The position numbers were made by a program, and so were the translations under genes. The notes beneath the pieces were generated by a model that saw only the letters and a program-made list of their open reading frames with translations, was not told the DNA's origin and made no database searches. From Bryobacterales bacterium (lineage in GTDB: Bacteria; Acidobacteriota; Terriglobia; Bryobacterales; UBA6623), in contig JAJDTX010000159.1 of NCBI GenBank assembly GCA_022826925.1, positions 37,252-101,251 of the forward strand: a stretch of 64,000 nt of DNA, read 5' to 3'. Shown here piece by piece: positions 25,716-34,623 of the stretch. Position 1 is the stretch's first letter, and the number at the start of each line of letters is the position of its first letter.

Positions 25716-25772
25716 GGGGCCCAGCGCCGCGCGTGGCAAGCAGTTCTGGCAGAGCGCTTCGGCTGAAAAGGG

Positions 25773-26672
25773 CTACATGCCAGGGGGGTTGGCATCCGGG
25801 ACCGAAGGCAGGTAGAGAGGCCGGGCAGTCTTGGCCGCCGGGCGGTTCAGGATCTCGTTCGCGGCGTTCAGCAGATTCTTGCGAGTGACCTGGCCGACCA
25901 GTTGGTTCTCGCGCAGCACCGGCAGCCTGCGCTGGGTGCTCTCGCGGAAGATGGCCGCGACGCTGAACATGTTGAGCGACTCGTCAATCGTGCGCGCGTC
26001 CGAGTCCATGAACGCCGATACGGTCCATTCCGGCCCGGAAGCCTCTTTGCGCTTGTCCAGCATGCGGATCAAGGCGTGCGCGGCGAGCAGCACGTTGTGG
26101 CGGCTGATCTGGCCGACCACGCGGCCGTCGCGAACGACGACCAAGCGTCGATACGCGGTCTGGAGAAACATTTCCACGACTTCCAAGAAATCGAGGTCTT
26201 CGCTGATCACAAGTCCCGAGTCCTGTGCCATGTAGCGGCGAATCTGCGCTCCCGGAAGGTTGTCGTAAATCGCATCGATCAGGACCCTCATGCTGAGGGA
26301 TTCGGAAAACACCCCCAGGTAGCGTCCCTGCCCGTCAACAACCGGCGCTCCTGAAATGCGATGCGAGAGCAGGAAGTTGACGGCGTCGAACGCATCCATT
26401 TCCGGCTGGAGCATCCACAACTGCTTGGTCATCAGCTCGCCACTGCTGAGCGGGCGGCCACCGAGGTATCTCGACGTAAGGCGATCGGAGAGGCTAGAGA
26501 GCACCCGGAGGCAACAGCGCTCGGTGAAGATCCCCAAGTAGGATCGGTCGGGGCCAACAACGGGAGCGCCCTTGACATTCACGTGGATCAGCTTGTGGAC
26601 ACTGTGCAGGGCCGGTGCCTCCGGGTCCAGAGTGACCAGCTTCGTGACCATGAAGTCCCGTGCGGTCTTCAT
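25773..26672 (-). CDS. Four-CBS-domain (double Bateman module) protein
   Basis: 299 aa, made entirely of four CBS repeats: residues about 5-60, 78-135, 142-198 and 213-285, each ending in a pattern such as APVVGPDRSYLGIFTE or LPVLRENQLVGQVTRKN. No enzymatic or membrane domain is attached. Stand-alone Bateman modules bind adenosine nucleotides and regulate partner proteins. GGAG lies 3 bp before the ATG. The neighbours are an unrelated convergent glycosyltransferase and the NERD-helicase island, so the partner is unknown. Confidence 0.88.
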   Translation of the reverse strand: MKTARDFMVTKLVTLDPEAPALHSVHKLIHVNVKGAPVVGPDRSYLGIFTERCCLRVLSSLSDRLTSRYLGGRPLSSGELMTKQLWMLQPEMDAFDAVNFLLSHRISGAPVVDGQGRYLGVFSESLSMRVLIDAIYDNLPGAQIRRYMAQDSGLVISEDLDFLEVVEMFLQTAYRRLVVVRDGRVVGQISRHNVLLAAHALIRMLDKRKEASGPEWTVSAFMDSDARTIDESLNMFSVAAIFRESTQRRLPVLRENQLVGQVTRKNLLNAANEILNRPAAKTARPLYLPSVPDANPPGM

Positions 26673-27193
26673 TGCTCCAGCCTTGACCGCTCGGGACGAT
26701 TCCCCGCGCGAACGTTCACATACGGCCGGGAACCCTCCACCGGCTAAGGCGCTACAAGTATGCAGTCACCTCGTTCCGAAGTCAAATACTGCCCCGCGCC
26801 GTGTGCACACGGCACTTTCACCTGTCCAATGAATCAGGATGCCCGAAGGGGGGTATCGATCAACTTCACTCTCCTACGTGCTGATCGATCCGCCGTTAGG
26901 CCGCTATGCACTTCGCGAGATCCGAATCTCTCCTACCATTTTCAGCACCTAGCCGCGATACGACCCATCACATCGATAGCCACCGGCGAGAACTCAAAGA
27001 ACCACATAGGATCACACCGGATGCGGACAGAAATACAAAACTCCGGTTGGAGCGACATCGCAGATCATGGTTCCCTCGGAGTCGTAGCTTCAACGACATC
27101 GAAGAGATAATTCGATGGCCATTTGCCAGAAGATTGAAAGCCTTCGACGAAAGGCAAGGATCACCTATGCCAGAAACCTATTCTCGTGTAAAA
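26673..27193. other. Intergenic stretch with no recognised gene, falling G+C
   Basis: These 521 bp separate the CBS gene from the 3' end of the helicase gene. Base composition changes from the surrounding G+C-rich level to AT-richer from about 26,760 onward. The open frames here show no family features or signal sequences. A short tRNA-like T-arm fragment (26917-26930, then CTACC) is the only structured element I noticed, and it is not a full tRNA. This is probably the left flank of the acquired helicase segment. Confidence 0.5.
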
Positions 27194-29128
27194 TTACAAC
27201 TTAATCCATTCCAAGCAATCATGCCCTCCGCCAGCGAAGATACTTTTGAGAGTGCGCTTCAACTCAGTGTCTTCTGTTCCGACATTGATCACGAGCGTAT
27301 CAATAGCACGTGATAGAGGAATCATCAACCACTGTCCCGCAAACTTTCTAGCATAGTCTTTTGGATCCAAGACTGCCTCTGCCTCTAGACTTGTGGCCCT
27401 TATTCCCTGCCTAAACTTCGTATCCCACAACTCATCAAATCCAAAGTTGAGTACCGTCCAGCCTTCAAGACCGCGACACGATTCGTATTGAACAATCCTC
27501 AACTGGTCTCTGCTGGTGGGTGGATTCTCTCGAACTTTCTTTGAGCTACCATCCCAATATTGAATTCCCGATTGCCTGTAATTTTGAGCAACACGTGAAA
27601 TATTCTCGCCGCTAGGATCTCTCGGACAAAAACTAGGCGGCACACAAGCCAACATATCGATGGGAAAATTTCCTTCGCTACGGGCCTCTGAGCACAGTTC
27701 TTTGAAAATATCTGGCCTTGAAGCCAAATCCCCTTCGTACACCAAAACGCGTCCACCTATAGCTTCGTCGACTGGCTCTACATCCCAATTATGTAAACCG
27801 AAACATTCCCACGCTATATCAGCCATAAATAGCGAAAGATTATACTTCATCCGAACCCCCTTCTTTAGGTTTCGACGAACAAAGTCGTTTGTCGAAAGGC
27901 TTCGATCCCATCCCATCTTCTTGCTTGATTGCGACTGTTCACGAACGTATTGATCAACGCCATCTGCGATTACGATATTCTTGACTCCAAACAACCATCG
28001 GATTATCTTGACTTCATCATCCGGGCAGTCTTGACCCTCATCCACAAAAACTATGTCAAAATCATAAATACTAGGCTTCTGATGCCTCAATCGATCAAGA
28101 TCGTCGCGAGTAAACACTTCTTCATCGAAATATGAACAAATCTGATTCTTGATTTCGCGAAACTCATCTAAGAATTCTGTATATTGGATTGGCATGTCGT
28201 TCGCTAACTCGAAAATCAGCTTGTGAATAGTCATAATCTCGATGCCCGCTCCAACCACACCGTTCGGTATGCCCATGAGCTGCTTTAGCCGCTTCAAATC
28301 TGCCACCAATGCTTTATTGTAGGTAATCAATAGAGATCGTTTATTCTGTCGTCGGAATGCATGATCGGCTAACTGCATCAGTGCGATGGTCTTGCCTGTT
28401 CCGGCGCGGCCCCTGATTATGACCTGCTTCTGGCCGATATCGTCTAACCATCTCCGCCGCCAAGCATCGCTCGCAATTCGGTCCATCTTTTTCCGGTCTA
28501 GTGGTGTTGGCTGGATCGATCTGAATTTTTTATCCAATTTTTCCAAGTTTTCACGAGTCGCGACCCTTAGTGTGCGGTTTTTGGGTCCCCTACGCCGGAA
28601 CAGATTGTCCTGACGCAATACTTCCTCTAGGATTTGGTTGACGGTGCTATTGGACGCAATGAAATTTCCCTCTGGAAGATCGCTATGTTTCAGCTGGGTG
28701 AAGAGTATTAGATTGCTAATATAACCTATGGGAATCGCGCTTTGTTTCAAATGTTTCTTAAACGCATGGAGTTGATTGTCACTCTGTTCGCTGGCCGAGT
28801 GCCATCTATCTGGATACCGAACGTTTGCGTTTCCTCCAGAGAATTCTACGTTTCGTCCATCCTGGCCCTTGACTTCTAGAAGAATGACGAAATTTGAAAC
28901 ATATAGTGGGCCGGACGGGCATTCAATGGATCTGGGTTCTCCGAAATCTGCAACTATTACGATGTCAATTTCTTTGACTCGTGCGCTGTGGATCCGGTAT
29001 CCAACGAACAGCAAGAGGCGATCATGACTGTTCTGCTCCAAATCTGGCCAGATCTTTTGAAATTCTCCCTTTAACTTTTCTGCCGATCTATGCTCTTGCC
29101 CCTCATTGGCTCCCAAGATCTGAATCAT
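27194..29128 (-). CDS. NERD nuclease-domain / superfamily I helicase fusion protein (island gene)
   Basis: 644 aa. The N-terminal 170 residues look like a NERD (PD-(D/E)XK-type) domain: EIDIVIV followed by ILLEVKGQDG, carrying the D...E-x-K residues. A UvrD/DUF2075-like helicase follows: Walker A GRAGTGKT, motif Ia-like LLITYNKALVADL, Walker B VFVDEGQD, a motif IV-VI region with CRGLEGWTVLNFG, and PLSRAIDTLVI at the end. Its G+C content is plainly lower than all neighbours (below half by eye), with AT-ending codons, indicating horizontal transfer. It sits 29 bp from korB. NERD-helicase proteins are frequent in defence islands, so an antiphage or DNA-restriction role is possible but unproven. 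Confidence 0.8.
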   Translation of the reverse strand: MIQILGANEGQEHRSAEKLKGEFQKIWPDLEQNSHDRLLLFVGYRIHSARVKEIDIVIVADFGEPRSIECPSGPLYVSNFVILLEVKGQDGRNVEFSGGNANVRYPDRWHSASEQSDNQLHAFKKHLKQSAIPIGYISNLILFTQLKHSDLPEGNFIASNSTVNQILEEVLRQDNLFRRRGPKNRTLRVATRENLEKLDKKFRSIQPTPLDRKKMDRIASDAWRRRWLDDIGQKQVIIRGRAGTGKTIALMQLADHAFRRQNKRSLLITYNKALVADLKRLKQLMGIPNGVVGAGIEIMTIHKLIFELANDMPIQYTEFLDEFREIKNQICSYFDEEVFTRDDLDRLRHQKPSIYDFDIVFVDEGQDCPDDEVKIIRWLFGVKNIVIADGVDQYVREQSQSSKKMGWDRSLSTNDFVRRNLKKGVRMKYNLSLFMADIAWECFGLHNWDVEPVDEAIGGRVLVYEGDLASRPDIFKELCSEARSEGNFPIDMLACVPPSFCPRDPSGENISRVAQNYRQSGIQYWDGSSKKVRENPPTSRDQLRIVQYESCRGLEGWTVLNFGFDELWDTKFRQGIRATSLEAEAVLDPKDYARKFAGQWLMIPLSRAIDTLVINVGTEDTELKRTLKSIFAGGGHDCLEWIKL

Positions 29129-29157
29129 TATTCCGAGACTAACGGCGACTAGGTGTG

Positions 29158-30213
29158 CTATGCGAGTTCCTCCATCACCGTGTCGAGCGCGCTCTTCGGA
29201 GGCCGCAACCGGTCTTGGCCGAGCTGGGCCAGCGGCACGTCGTCAAGATTCAGGATCTCGGTGAAGCTTGGCTGGTCCGTGCTCACGTACAGCACGCCGG
29301 TCAGTATCTGCCCCTGTTCTGTCGCCAGCTCGATGCGATCGAGAGCCGTCAGGCGGCTGGTCGGATCGTAGTCTTCCTCGAGCTTCTCCAGACGCAGCAT
29401 GGAGCCATCGTGCATCTCGACCTCGTGCACCGTTCCGGGGGCGAAGTCTTCCTGCAAGTGGATCTCCTCGAAATGCGGCACGAAGCCGATCGACTGTAGC
29501 GGCACCTTGTTCTCGCGCACGTACTTATAGCTCTTGGTCGAGCCGACATGGTCGTTGAACGTCACGCAGGGAGACACCACGTCCAGCACGGCTGTGCCGC
29601 GATGGGCCAGCGCCGCCTTGAGGATCGATTGCAGCTGCTTCTTGTCGCCGGAGAACGAACGCGCCACGAACGTCGCGCCCAGCTGCACCGCCAGCCCGCA
29701 CGTGTCGATCGGCGGCAGGTCGTTGGCGATGCCGGACTTTGCTGTCGAGCCCAAGTTGGCAGTCGCTGAGAACTGCCCCTTGGTCAACCCATAGCAGCCG
29801 TTGTCCTCGATGATGTAGACGATCGGCACGTTCCGGCGCATCATGTGCACGAACTGCCCCAGGCCGATCGAAGCGGTGTCGCCATCGCCGGAAACCCCAA
29901 GCGCCAGCAGCTGCTTGTTGGCCAGCATGGCGCCGGTGGCCACCGCAGGCATCCTGCCATGCACGCTGTTGAACCCGTGCGACATGCTCAAGAAGTAGGC
30001 GGGCGATTTCGACGAGCAGCCGATGCCCGACAGCTTGATGACCTGTGTCGGGTCGATCCCCATCTCGAAGAAGCACTCGACGATGCGCTCTGAGATCGAG
30101 TTGTGCCCGCAGCCCGCGCAGAGCGTGGTCTTCAGGCCGCGATAAGGCTCGAGCCCAAGGCCGATGCGGTTCGAAACCGGTGCTTTCGCCCGGGTAGCGG
30201 TGGCGGTGCTCAC
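29158..30213 (-). CDS. korB: 2-oxoacid:ferredoxin oxidoreductase, beta subunit
   Basis: 351 aa. TPP- and cluster-binding features are clear: TTLCAGCGHNSI, LSGIGCSSKSPAYF, GDGDTASIGLGQF (TPP/Mg2+ motif), EDNGCYGLTKGQFSAT and SPCVTFNDH, the cysteines serving the [4Fe-4S] cluster of the beta subunit. With the alpha subunit it decarboxylates a 2-oxoacid (probably 2-oxoglutarate or pyruvate) to acyl-CoA and reduces ferredoxin. The ATG overlaps the alpha subunit's stop (ATGA). The two-subunit type without separate gamma and delta genes matches aerobic KorAB enzymes. The exact 2-oxoacid is not determined. Confidence 0.9.
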   Translation of the reverse strand: MSTATATRAKAPVSNRIGLGLEPYRGLKTTLCAGCGHNSISERIVECFFEMGIDPTQVIKLSGIGCSSKSPAYFLSMSHGFNSVHGRMPAVATGAMLANKQLLALGVSGDGDTASIGLGQFVHMMRRNVPIVYIIEDNGCYGLTKGQFSATANLGSTAKSGIANDLPPIDTCGLAVQLGATFVARSFSGDKKQLQSILKAALAHRGTAVLDVVSPCVTFNDHVGSTKSYKYVRENKVPLQSIGFVPHFEEIHLQEDFAPGTVHEVEMHDGSMLRLEKLEEDYDPTSRLTALDRIELATEQGQILTGVLYVSTDQPSFTEILNLDDVPLAQLGQDRLRPPKSALDTVMEELA

Positions 30214-32051
30214 AGCTCCTCCCTCTCGACGATTGCGTCGGTGATGGTGCGGGCGTCCAGCGGCATGCCCCCGTAGTAGCAGACGCTCCGCAAGTGGTCA
30301 TGAATCGCCGGAAACTGCCTTCGAAGCAGCGTGCGCAACTGGCCGTCGCGATTCTGGTCGACCACGTAGACGTGGTCGTGTTCGGCGATGAACTTCTCCG
30401 TGGCGTGGCTGAACGGCCAGCCGCGCACCCGGCAGTAGGCGGTCTCGAAGCCGTATTCCAGCCGCAGCTGGCTGCGTGCTTCCCGCACGGCCTCGTGACT
30501 TGTGCCGGCGGCCACCAAGGCCACGCGCGCTTTGGGGCCGTCCTCGATGACCGGTTCGGGCAGCCACTTGCGAGCCCCGGCCATCTTCTTCTGGATGCGG
30601 TCCATGTTGCGGATCCAGTCCCCTTCGCGCTCGCTGTAGTTGGCGTCCTCGTCGTGGCCCGTGCCGCGCGCGAAATAGGCCGCCTGCGGGTGCCGGTTGC
30701 CCGGCGTGGTGCGATAGGCGATGCCATCGCCATCCACGTCCCGATAGCGGCCCCAATCTCCTTGGAGCCGTTCGATATCCTCCTCGCTGAGCACTTTGCC
30801 GCGATCTATGTCCCAGTCCGGGTAGTCGAACTTGTCGGCCGTCCAATAGTTCATTCCCAAGTCGAGATCGAGCATCACGAACACGGGAGTCTGCAAGCGC
30901 TCGGCAACGTCGAAGGCCTTGGCGCCGAACTCGAAGCACTCCTCCGGAGTGGCCGGAATGAGCATCGGGTGGAACGTGTCGCCGTGCGAAAGCGTGGCGG
31001 CAGAGAGGAAGTCCCCCTGCGACGTGCGCGTCGGCAGGCCCGTTGAAGGCCCCATGCGCTGCACGTCGATCAGCACCACCGGAATCTCCGCGAAATGCGC
31101 CAACCCCACGAACTCCGACATCAACGAGACGCCCGGGCCCGCGGTCGTGGTCATCGCCCGCGCGCCGGCCCAGCCGGCGCCGATGGCCATGCCGATCGAG
31201 GCCAGCTCGTCCTCGGCCTGCACCACTGCGAAGGTGGCCTTGCCGGTCGACTCGTCTATGCGGAAGCGATTCAAGTAGCCCTGGGCCGCTTCAGCCAGGG
31301 ACGAAGACGGCGTGATGGGGTACCAAGTGATGACGCTCACACCCCCGAAGACCGCCCCGAGAGCGGCAGCGGCGTTGCCCTCGACGATGATCTTGCCCTT
31401 GTTCCCGTCCATCCGCTCGAGCCGGTAGGGATCGCGCTTGGCCAGATTCTCGCTGGCCCAATCGAAGCCGGCCCTGGCCGCGTTCCAGTTCAGCTCGGCA
31501 GCCTTGGGCTTGGTTGCGAACTGCTTCTCGATACCCTTGCGGATCTCCTCCATCTCGATGTCCAGCAGAGCCGCCAAGACACCGTCGTAGACCATGTTGC
31601 GCACGAGCTTCCGCAGTTTCGGCTGGGGGCAGACCGCAGCCGTGATGGGATCGAACGGCACGGGGTAGAAGGACAGGTCGTTGCGCAGGGCATCCAAGCC
31701 CAGCGGCTCGTCGTAGACAACCGCCCGGCCCGGCTCGAGGGACTGCACGTCCTCGTGAGCCGTCTGAGGGTTCATCGCCACCAAGAAATCGACTTCCTTC
31801 TTGCGACCCGTAAAGCCGAACTTGCTGGCACGGATCGTGTACCAGGTCGGCAGCCCGGCAATGTTGGACGGGAACAGGTTCTTGCCCGACACCGGGATGC
31901 CCATCTCGAAAAGCGCCCGCAGCAGGACCAGGTTCGAGGACTGGCTGCCCGACCCGTTGACGGTGGCGACGTGGATGCTGAAGTCGTTGACGACCTCGAT
32001 TTCGGGTACGGTTACGGGTTCCCTGCTAGGGGATGCATTCACGGCTTGCAT
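30210..32051 (-). CDS. korA: 2-oxoacid:ferredoxin oxidoreductase, fused gamma-alpha subunit
   Basis: 613 aa from the ATG at 32051. The N-terminal 190 residues are the gamma domain (VNGSGSQSSNLVLLRALFEM, then TWYTIRASKFGFTGRK). The alpha domain follows with the conserved YPITPSSSLAEAA, QAEDELASIGMAIGAGWAGA, TTTAGPGVSLMSEF and the subunit-interface segment GPSTGLPTRTSQGD. The C-terminus carries the transketolase-C-like region. It pairs with korB. An unusual insertion (about residues 415-470, DGDGIAYRTTPGNRHPQAAY) is also seen in other KorA-type enzymes. A TATACT -10-like sequence lies on this strand at 32142-32147, about 90 bp upstream. Confidence 0.9.
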   Translation of the reverse strand: MQAVNASPSREPVTVPEIEVVNDFSIHVATVNGSGSQSSNLVLLRALFEMGIPVSGKNLFPSNIAGLPTWYTIRASKFGFTGRKKEVDFLVAMNPQTAHEDVQSLEPGRAVVYDEPLGLDALRNDLSFYPVPFDPITAAVCPQPKLRKLVRNMVYDGVLAALLDIEMEEIRKGIEKQFATKPKAAELNWNAARAGFDWASENLAKRDPYRLERMDGNKGKIIVEGNAAAALGAVFGGVSVITWYPITPSSSLAEAAQGYLNRFRIDESTGKATFAVVQAEDELASIGMAIGAGWAGARAMTTTAGPGVSLMSEFVGLAHFAEIPVVLIDVQRMGPSTGLPTRTSQGDFLSAATLSHGDTFHPMLIPATPEECFEFGAKAFDVAERLQTPVFVMLDLDLGMNYWTADKFDYPDWDIDRGKVLSEEDIERLQGDWGRYRDVDGDGIAYRTTPGNRHPQAAYFARGTGHDEDANYSEREGDWIRNMDRIQKKMAGARKWLPEPVIEDGPKARVALVAAGTSHEAVREARSQLRLEYGFETAYCRVRGWPFSHATEKFIAEHDHVYVVDQNRDGQLRTLLRRQFPAIHDHLRSVCYYGGMPLDARTITDAIVEREEL

Positions 32052-32235
32052 GAACAAAGGGGCCTTGCGGCAACGGCGGGCTTCAGGTCAAGCGCGTGCC
32101 TTGACTGGACTTCACTTAGAACGTCCTGCCTTCTACCTTCCAGTATAGGAAAATCCGCCGCCTAACGTAACCAGATTGTTTCAGTCGTGGCAGTACCTTC
32201 TGTGCGGGAGCAATCCCCGCGGACCGCCTCCAATT

Positions 32236-32270
32236 CCGCTCGTGCGGCTTTCGTATCGGCGCACGAGCGG
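32236..32270. repeat. Perfect 11-bp inverted repeat upstream of hisZ
   Basis: CCGCTCGTGCG (32236-32246) and CGCACGAGCGG (32260-32270) pair perfectly around a 13-nt loop. It lies in the 348-bp gap between the divergent korA and hisZ genes, 130 bp upstream of the hisZ ATG. There is no T-run and no histidine-rich leader peptide, so classical attenuation is not supported. It could be an operator or an mRNA leader hairpin. The rest of the gap contains no recognised gene. Confidence 0.5.
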
Positions 32271-32399
32271 CCGCATCGCTAGAATCAAGAAAAGGCAGCC
32301 TCCTCCGTAACGCCGCGGCCTGCTGCCCTCCCCGATTGCCCCAGCCAGGCCCGCCGGTCAGGGGCGGTTTCGTTCCGCGCTCGCTTGCTTCAGTCCGCC

Positions 32400-33776
32400 A
32401 TGCTCGACAACGCTCCACCGCCCGCCACGCGCGACAGCTTGCCCGAAGAGACGGCACGGCGGCGGCGCTTCGAAACGGCCTTCTCGCAAACCGCGGAATT
32501 GTACGGGTTCTCCGAAGTGTCCACGCCGATGTTCGAGCGGGCCGACCTGTTCGCGGCGCGCTCGGGGGCGGAGATCAAGAACTCGCTGCTGACTTTCCAC
32601 TGCGACCACGAGGAGTACGCGCTCCGGCCGGAAATGACTGCGCCGGTCTGCCGCATGGTTGCCTCCGGTGCGCTCGCAGGACTTGCGCGCCCGCACCGGC
32701 TTTTCTATATCGCGCCGTGCTTCCGCTACTGCCGGCCGCACTCCGGCCGCAGGCGCGAGTTCATCCAGGCCGGAATCGAAGTCTTGGGCGACCCATCGCC
32801 AAGGGCGGACGCCGAGGTGATCGCCACTGCCCATCGTTTCCTGCGCGATCTCGGAGCGGCCAGGCTGACGCTCAAGGTGGGCACTGCCGGGATCTTCCGA
32901 GCCCTGCTGCCGGAACAACTCAGCGCCGACGAGCGAGCCGCCGTGATCGGCCATCTCGACCGGCTGGCAGCCATCCGCGAGCGATGCGCCGTGGGGCGGC
33001 CGGACGGACTGCTGCAAGAACAACTCAGGGCCGACCGGCGGGCCCTGGCAGTGCTGCAGTCGCAGGACGGCTACGCCGGGGAGTTCGCCATCGCGGAGGC
33101 ACCGGCGCTAGAGCCGGAGCAACTGGTCCGCCGCCTGCCCGACGAAGCCGCGGCCACCTACCGCCACCTGTGGAACGTCGAGGGATACGTTGACGAGGAA
33201 ACCGCGGATCTGCTGCTGCGCGCCAGCGCGATTCGCGGGGGGCTGGAAGAGGTCTCCGAGCAGGCGTCCGCAGCACTAGGCGGATCGAGCGCAAGCTCAG
33301 CCTTGGAGGATCTGATTTCGGTCTGCCAACTCCTGAGGCACTACAGCGTCGGCGGTTTCGAGGTCACCCTCGGCATCTCCCGCGGGCTGACGTTCTACAC
33401 CGGAACCGTGTTCGAGATCGCCAGCGGATCGAACAAGCTCTGCGGAGGCGGCCGGTACGACCGGCTGGTCGAACTCTTCGGCGGCGAACCCACCCCTGCC
33501 ACCGGCTGCGCCGTCCGGCTGGACACCCTCCAAGAACTGGGCTTGGACGGACCCGCGAGCGACGGACCCGAGGGAATCACCCTGCGCGCAGCTTCCGCCC
33601 AGGACGACGCCCTAACCGTCCGGCTCGCCGAGGACTTGCGCACGCGGGGCGTCGCTGTGGGCCGAGCGGGCACTGCGGCGGCCACTGTCAGCGGCAGGAC
33701 GCTGAGACTGCCGAACGGCGCGGTGGTCGCGGCCGAGACCGAAGCAGTGCTGGAGGCGCTCTCCGCTGGCAGCTAG
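32400..33776 (+). CDS. hisZ: ATP phosphoribosyltransferase regulatory subunit (HisRS-like)
   Basis: 458 aa from the ATG at 32400 (the frame opens slightly earlier with TTG). The fold is class II aaRS-like: YALRPEMTAPVCRMV, the motif-2 segment FYIAPCFRYCRPHSGRRREF and GIEVLG, a HisRS-type loop GISRGLTFYTGTVFE, and CGGGRYDRLVELFG. HisRS-specific motif 3 is not conserved. It lies 18 bp before a short-form hisG, which needs HisZ for activity. It also keeps about 70 C-terminal residues resembling an anticodon-binding domain, longer than typical HisZ. A true HisRS is the alternative, less likely given the hisG neighbour. Confidence 0.82.
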   Translation: MLDNAPPPATRDSLPEETARRRRFETAFSQTAELYGFSEVSTPMFERADLFAARSGAEIKNSLLTFHCDHEEYALRPEMTAPVCRMVASGALAGLARPHRLFYIAPCFRYCRPHSGRRREFIQAGIEVLGDPSPRADAEVIATAHRFLRDLGAARLTLKVGTAGIFRALLPEQLSADERAAVIGHLDRLAAIRERCAVGRPDGLLQEQLRADRRALAVLQSQDGYAGEFAIAEAPALEPEQLVRRLPDEAAATYRHLWNVEGYVDEETADLLLRASAIRGGLEEVSEQASAALGGSSASSALEDLISVCQLLRHYSVGGFEVTLGISRGLTFYTGTVFEIASGSNKLCGGGRYDRLVELFGGEPTPATGCAVRLDTLQELGLDGPASDGPEGITLRAASAQDDALTVRLAEDLRTRGVAVGRAGTAAATVSGRTLRLPNGAVVAAETEAVLEALSAGS

Positions 33777-33794
33777 CCGCCCTAGGACGCAGTC

Positions 33795-34571
33795 ATGAAT
33801 CCCATCCGATTCGCCATTCCCAAGGGAAGCCTGGAAAAGAAGACCCGCGCCTTCTTCGAACGCTCGGGCATCGACCCTCGGGGCTACGCGGACGGCAGCC
33901 GCGGCTACCGTCCCGACTTGGGCCTGACAGGCGTCGATGTCAAGATGATGCGCCCGCAGGAAATCCCCTACATGCTGCAGGCCGGCTTCTTCGATCTCGG
34001 CATTTCCGGGATCGACTGGTACTACGAGAGCGAGGCGGCCGCAAACGTCGAGGATTTGCTGGATCTGGGCATCGGCCGGGTAGACATCGTGCTGTGCGTC
34101 TCCAGCCAGTGGGACGACGTGCGCTCGGCAGCGGATCTGTTCGCCAAGTTCGTGGACTCGACTGGCACACAACCTCTGCGGATCTGGACCGAGTACTTGA
34201 ATCTCACCGAGGCTCTGGTGCGCCAGCACACCGATCTGGAACCGTCGCTGTACAGTCCCTACACACGCTTGGGAGTCGAGCGCAGCGGGGCTTCGCCGGT
34301 CGCGATCTTCCACTCGTTCGGCGCCACCGAATCCAAGCCTCCCGAGGACGGCGAGGCGATCGTGGACAACACCGAGACTGGCAGCACGATCCGGGCCAAC
34401 GGCCTCAAGATCGTGCACAAGGTGCTGGAAGGCTCCACCGCGCACCTGCTCGCGAACCGGCGTGCCTTGCGGAATCGCGAGAAGCGCGAGGCGATCCTGC
34501 GCGTGCGAGACTTGCTCGCGACGGCGGCCCCCGCCGCGCTCGAGGAGGAGCCCGCGTTCGGCCACATTTGA
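33795..34571 (+). CDS. hisG: ATP phosphoribosyltransferase catalytic subunit (short form)
   Basis: 258 aa. The family start IRFAIPKGSLEKKTRAFFE, the segment GFFDLGISGIDWYYES and the PRPP-binding-like region IVDNTETGSTIRANGLKIV are clear. It lacks the roughly 80-residue C-terminal ACT-like regulatory domain of long HisG, which fits the preceding hisZ. The enzyme joins ATP and PRPP in the first, feedback-regulated step of histidine biosynthesis. It is longer than many HisGS (about 210 aa), with extra sequence around LEPSLYSPYTRLGVERSG. No other his gene is in the window. Confidence 0.92.
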   Translation: MNPIRFAIPKGSLEKKTRAFFERSGIDPRGYADGSRGYRPDLGLTGVDVKMMRPQEIPYMLQAGFFDLGISGIDWYYESEAAANVEDLLDLGIGRVDIVLCVSSQWDDVRSAADLFAKFVDSTGTQPLRIWTEYLNLTEALVRQHTDLEPSLYSPYTRLGVERSGASPVAIFHSFGATESKPPEDGEAIVDNTETGSTIRANGLKIVHKVLEGSTAHLLANRRALRNREKREAILRVRDLLATAAPAALEEEPAFGHI

Positions 34572-34603
34572 GCCTCCTGGCGGCCCGCCGCGCCGGAACC
34601 CGT

Positions 34604-34609
34604 TATCAT
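34604..34609 (+). promoter_or_regulatory. -10-like hexamer TATCAT of the gamma-glutamyltransferase gene
   Basis: TATCAT ends 14 bp before the GTG at 34624, with no SD in between. It belongs to the set of -10-like hexamers placed next to start codons in this window. Confidence 0.35.
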
Positions 34610-34623
34610 GACTGCGGCGCCTT

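Noticed and set aside
26911..26946. tRNA-like fragment: GAGA-TCCGAA-TCTC followed by CTACC
   Set aside because: The loop has 6 not 7 bases, and no matching acceptor, D-arm or anticodon arm lies upstream within 80 bp. Kept only as a note on a possible decayed integration site.
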